Origin: Achromobacter pulmonis
Lineage (GTDB): Bacteria; Pseudomonadota; Gammaproteobacteria; Burkholderiales; Burkholderiaceae_B
Reading direction: 5' to 3'
Assembly (NCBI RefSeq): GCF_002885955.2
Contig: NZ_POQS01000008.1
Coordinates: forward strand, 205,590-269,589
Length of the DNA: 64,000 bases
The stretch's first letter is position 1; every line of letters starts with the position of its first letter. The position numbers and the translations under genes are program-made. Positions 63,006 to 64,000 of this stretch are shown here, piece after piece. The notes under the pieces were generated by a model. The model was not told the DNA's origin, made no database searches, and saw only the letters and a program-made list of their open reading frames with translations.

Positions 63006-63926
63006 TCAGACTTTGCTCAGCCAGTGATGGTACTTCGGGTTGCGTCCATTCACCATGTCAAAAAACGCTTTCTGCAGCTGTTCGGTGATGGGGCCGCGCC
63101 GGCCGGAGCCGATCTGGCGGTTGTCCACCTCGCGGATGGGCGTGACTTCGGCGGCGGTGCCGGTGAAAAAGGCCTCGTCGGCAATGTAGACGTCGTCGCG
63201 GGTCAGGCGCTTGGTGACCACGCGCAGGCCGAAGTCGGCCGCCAGCGCGTGGATGGTGCTGCGGGTGATGCCGGTCAGGGCGGAGGCGATCTCGGGCTCG
63301 CAGAGCACGCCGTCCTTGACGATGAAAAGATTCTCGCCCGAACCCTCGGCCACGAAACCCTCGGTATCCAGCAGCAGGGCTTCGTCGTAGCCGTCCTGCA
63401 GGGCCTCGGTGTTGGCGAGGATGGAATTGGCGTAGGTGGTGGCCACCTTGGCGCGCGGCATGGTGACGTTCACGTGCTGGCGCGCATAGGACGACACCTT
63501 GACCCGGATGCCCTGCGACAGGGCTTCTTCGCCCAGGTAGGCGCCCCAGGGCCAGGCGGCGATGGCCACGTGCACGCGCGCGCCCTTGGGGGACACGCCC
63601 ATTTTTTCCGGACCGTAGAACACCAGGGGGCGCAGATAGCCGGATTCGAGCTGGTTTTCGCGCACCACCGTCCGCTGGGCCTCATTGATCGTGTCGCGAT
63701 CGAAAGGCATGGGGATCTGGTAGATGTGCGCCGAGTTGAACAGACGGTTGGTGTGGTCTTCGAGGCGGAAGATGGCGGTGCCGATCTCGGAGCGGTAGGC
63801 GCGCACGCCTTCGAATACCGACAGGCCGTAGTGCAGGGAATGGGTCAGGACGTGCGTGGTTGCGTCCCGCCACGGGACGAGTTTGCCGTCATACCAGATG
63901 AATCCGTCGCGGTCTGCCATCGACAT
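63006..63926 (-). CDS. ilvE: Branched-chain amino acid aminotransferase IlvE
   Basis: A 306-residue fold-type IV PLP aminotransferase. The start MSMADRDGFIWYDGKLVPWRDA, HYGLSVFEGVRAY and the PLP lysine in RAKVATTYANSILA (near residue 160) are clear. The C-terminal EVTPIREVDNRQIG completes the family. It transaminates Leu, Ile and Val with 2-oxoglutarate. GGAGA lies 8 bp before the ATG at 63926. A second ATG two codons later is also possible. Confidence 0.96.
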   Translation of the reverse strand: MSMADRDGFIWYDGKLVPWRDATTHVLTHSLHYGLSVFEGVRAYRSEIGTAIFRLEDHTNRLFNSAHIYQIPMPFDRDTINEAQRTVVRENQLESGYLRPLVFYGPEKMGVSPKGARVHVAIAAWPWGAYLGEEALSQGIRVKVSSYARQHVNVTMPRAKVATTYANSILANTEALQDGYDEALLLDTEGFVAEGSGENLFIVKDGVLCEPEIASALTGITRSTIHALAADFGLRVVTKRLTRDDVYIADEAFFTGTAAEVTPIREVDNRQIGSGRRGPITEQLQKAFFDMVNGRNPKYHHWLSKV

Positions 63927-63958
63927 GGTCTTCTCCCCGGGTCTGCTTCCCGTCTGCT

Positions 63959-63970
63959 CCTCTATAGAGG
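63959..63970. promoter_or_regulatory. 12-bp palindrome upstream of ilvE
   Basis: CCTCTATAGAGG is a perfect palindrome 33 bp upstream of ilvE and lies in its leader or promoter. On the minus strand TACAAT (63979-63984 on the plus strand as ATTGTA) is a possible -10 upstream of it. The role is unknown. Confidence 0.35.
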
Positions 63971-64000
63971 CGCATATTGTATCAAGCAGCGAGGGTACAA

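Overview
The window is a GC-rich, densely packed chromosomal segment from a betaproteobacterium of the Alcaligenaceae, most likely the Bordetella/Achromobacter group. Support comes from the risA-risS two-component pair, the dusB-fis-purH-ruvC-ruvA block, minCDE next to glnS, the abundance of peptide and aromatic catabolism genes, and several short palindromic dispersed repeats. I see no rRNA, tRNA, CRISPR array, phage or complete insertion sequence. The genus assignment is inference.

Layout. 1-8461 (minus strand) is an aromatic-acid catabolic operon, read from right to left: a two-subunit indolepyruvate:ferredoxin oxidoreductase-type enzyme, a reductase, Rieske oxygenase alpha and beta subunits, an acyl-CoA ligase and a thiolase-like protein cut by the window edge. 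A MarR regulator faces it across a palindrome-rich, AT-rich control region (8462-8764). The set resembles aerobic indole-3-acetate (iad-type) degradation loci. 9439-15051 is a complete five-gene peptide/opine-type ABC importer. 15066-20434 holds an acidic hypothetical protein, an AraC/EamA divergent pair, ettA, an isochorismatase-like hydrolase and a small lipoprotein. 20503-24497 is minE-minD-minC and glnS (minus).

24634-27026 encodes a CydA/CydB pair in which the CydA homologue has lost all three haem ligands and the conserved acidic residues. Then come recQ, an outer-membrane protein, risA-risS (intact sensor), ruvB and metabolic genes. 36226-40456 is the dusB-fis-purH-ruvC-ruvA block. 40572-45013 contains a UbiH-like monooxygenase, a TM2-like protein, pepP, and a cation/Ca exchanger preceded by a yybP-ykoY-type (manganese) riboswitch.

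45051-52672 is a LysR-controlled module: a divergent MFS exporter and a six-gene operon of small-molecule reductases. Both promoters carry the same roughly 55-bp sequence. 52721-56609 looks like a magnesium-stress unit: a promoter, a structured leader with a 17-codon ORF, a free-standing MgtC C-terminal-like domain, a second structured leader with a 22-codon ORF, and an MgtA P-type ATPase. The window closes with a porin, a CtaG-like protein, galU, a BepA-like protease, and the minus-strand group ilvE, a CHCC zinc-finger protein, an NTF2-like protein and a YheT-like hydrolase.

The two strongest candidates for undescribed biology are the haem-ligand-less CydA paralogue with its CydB, and the double-leader magnesium locus. 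The iad-like operon, the CTAG-flanked hairpin element at the risS stop codon and the duplicated LysR control sequence are also worth follow-up.
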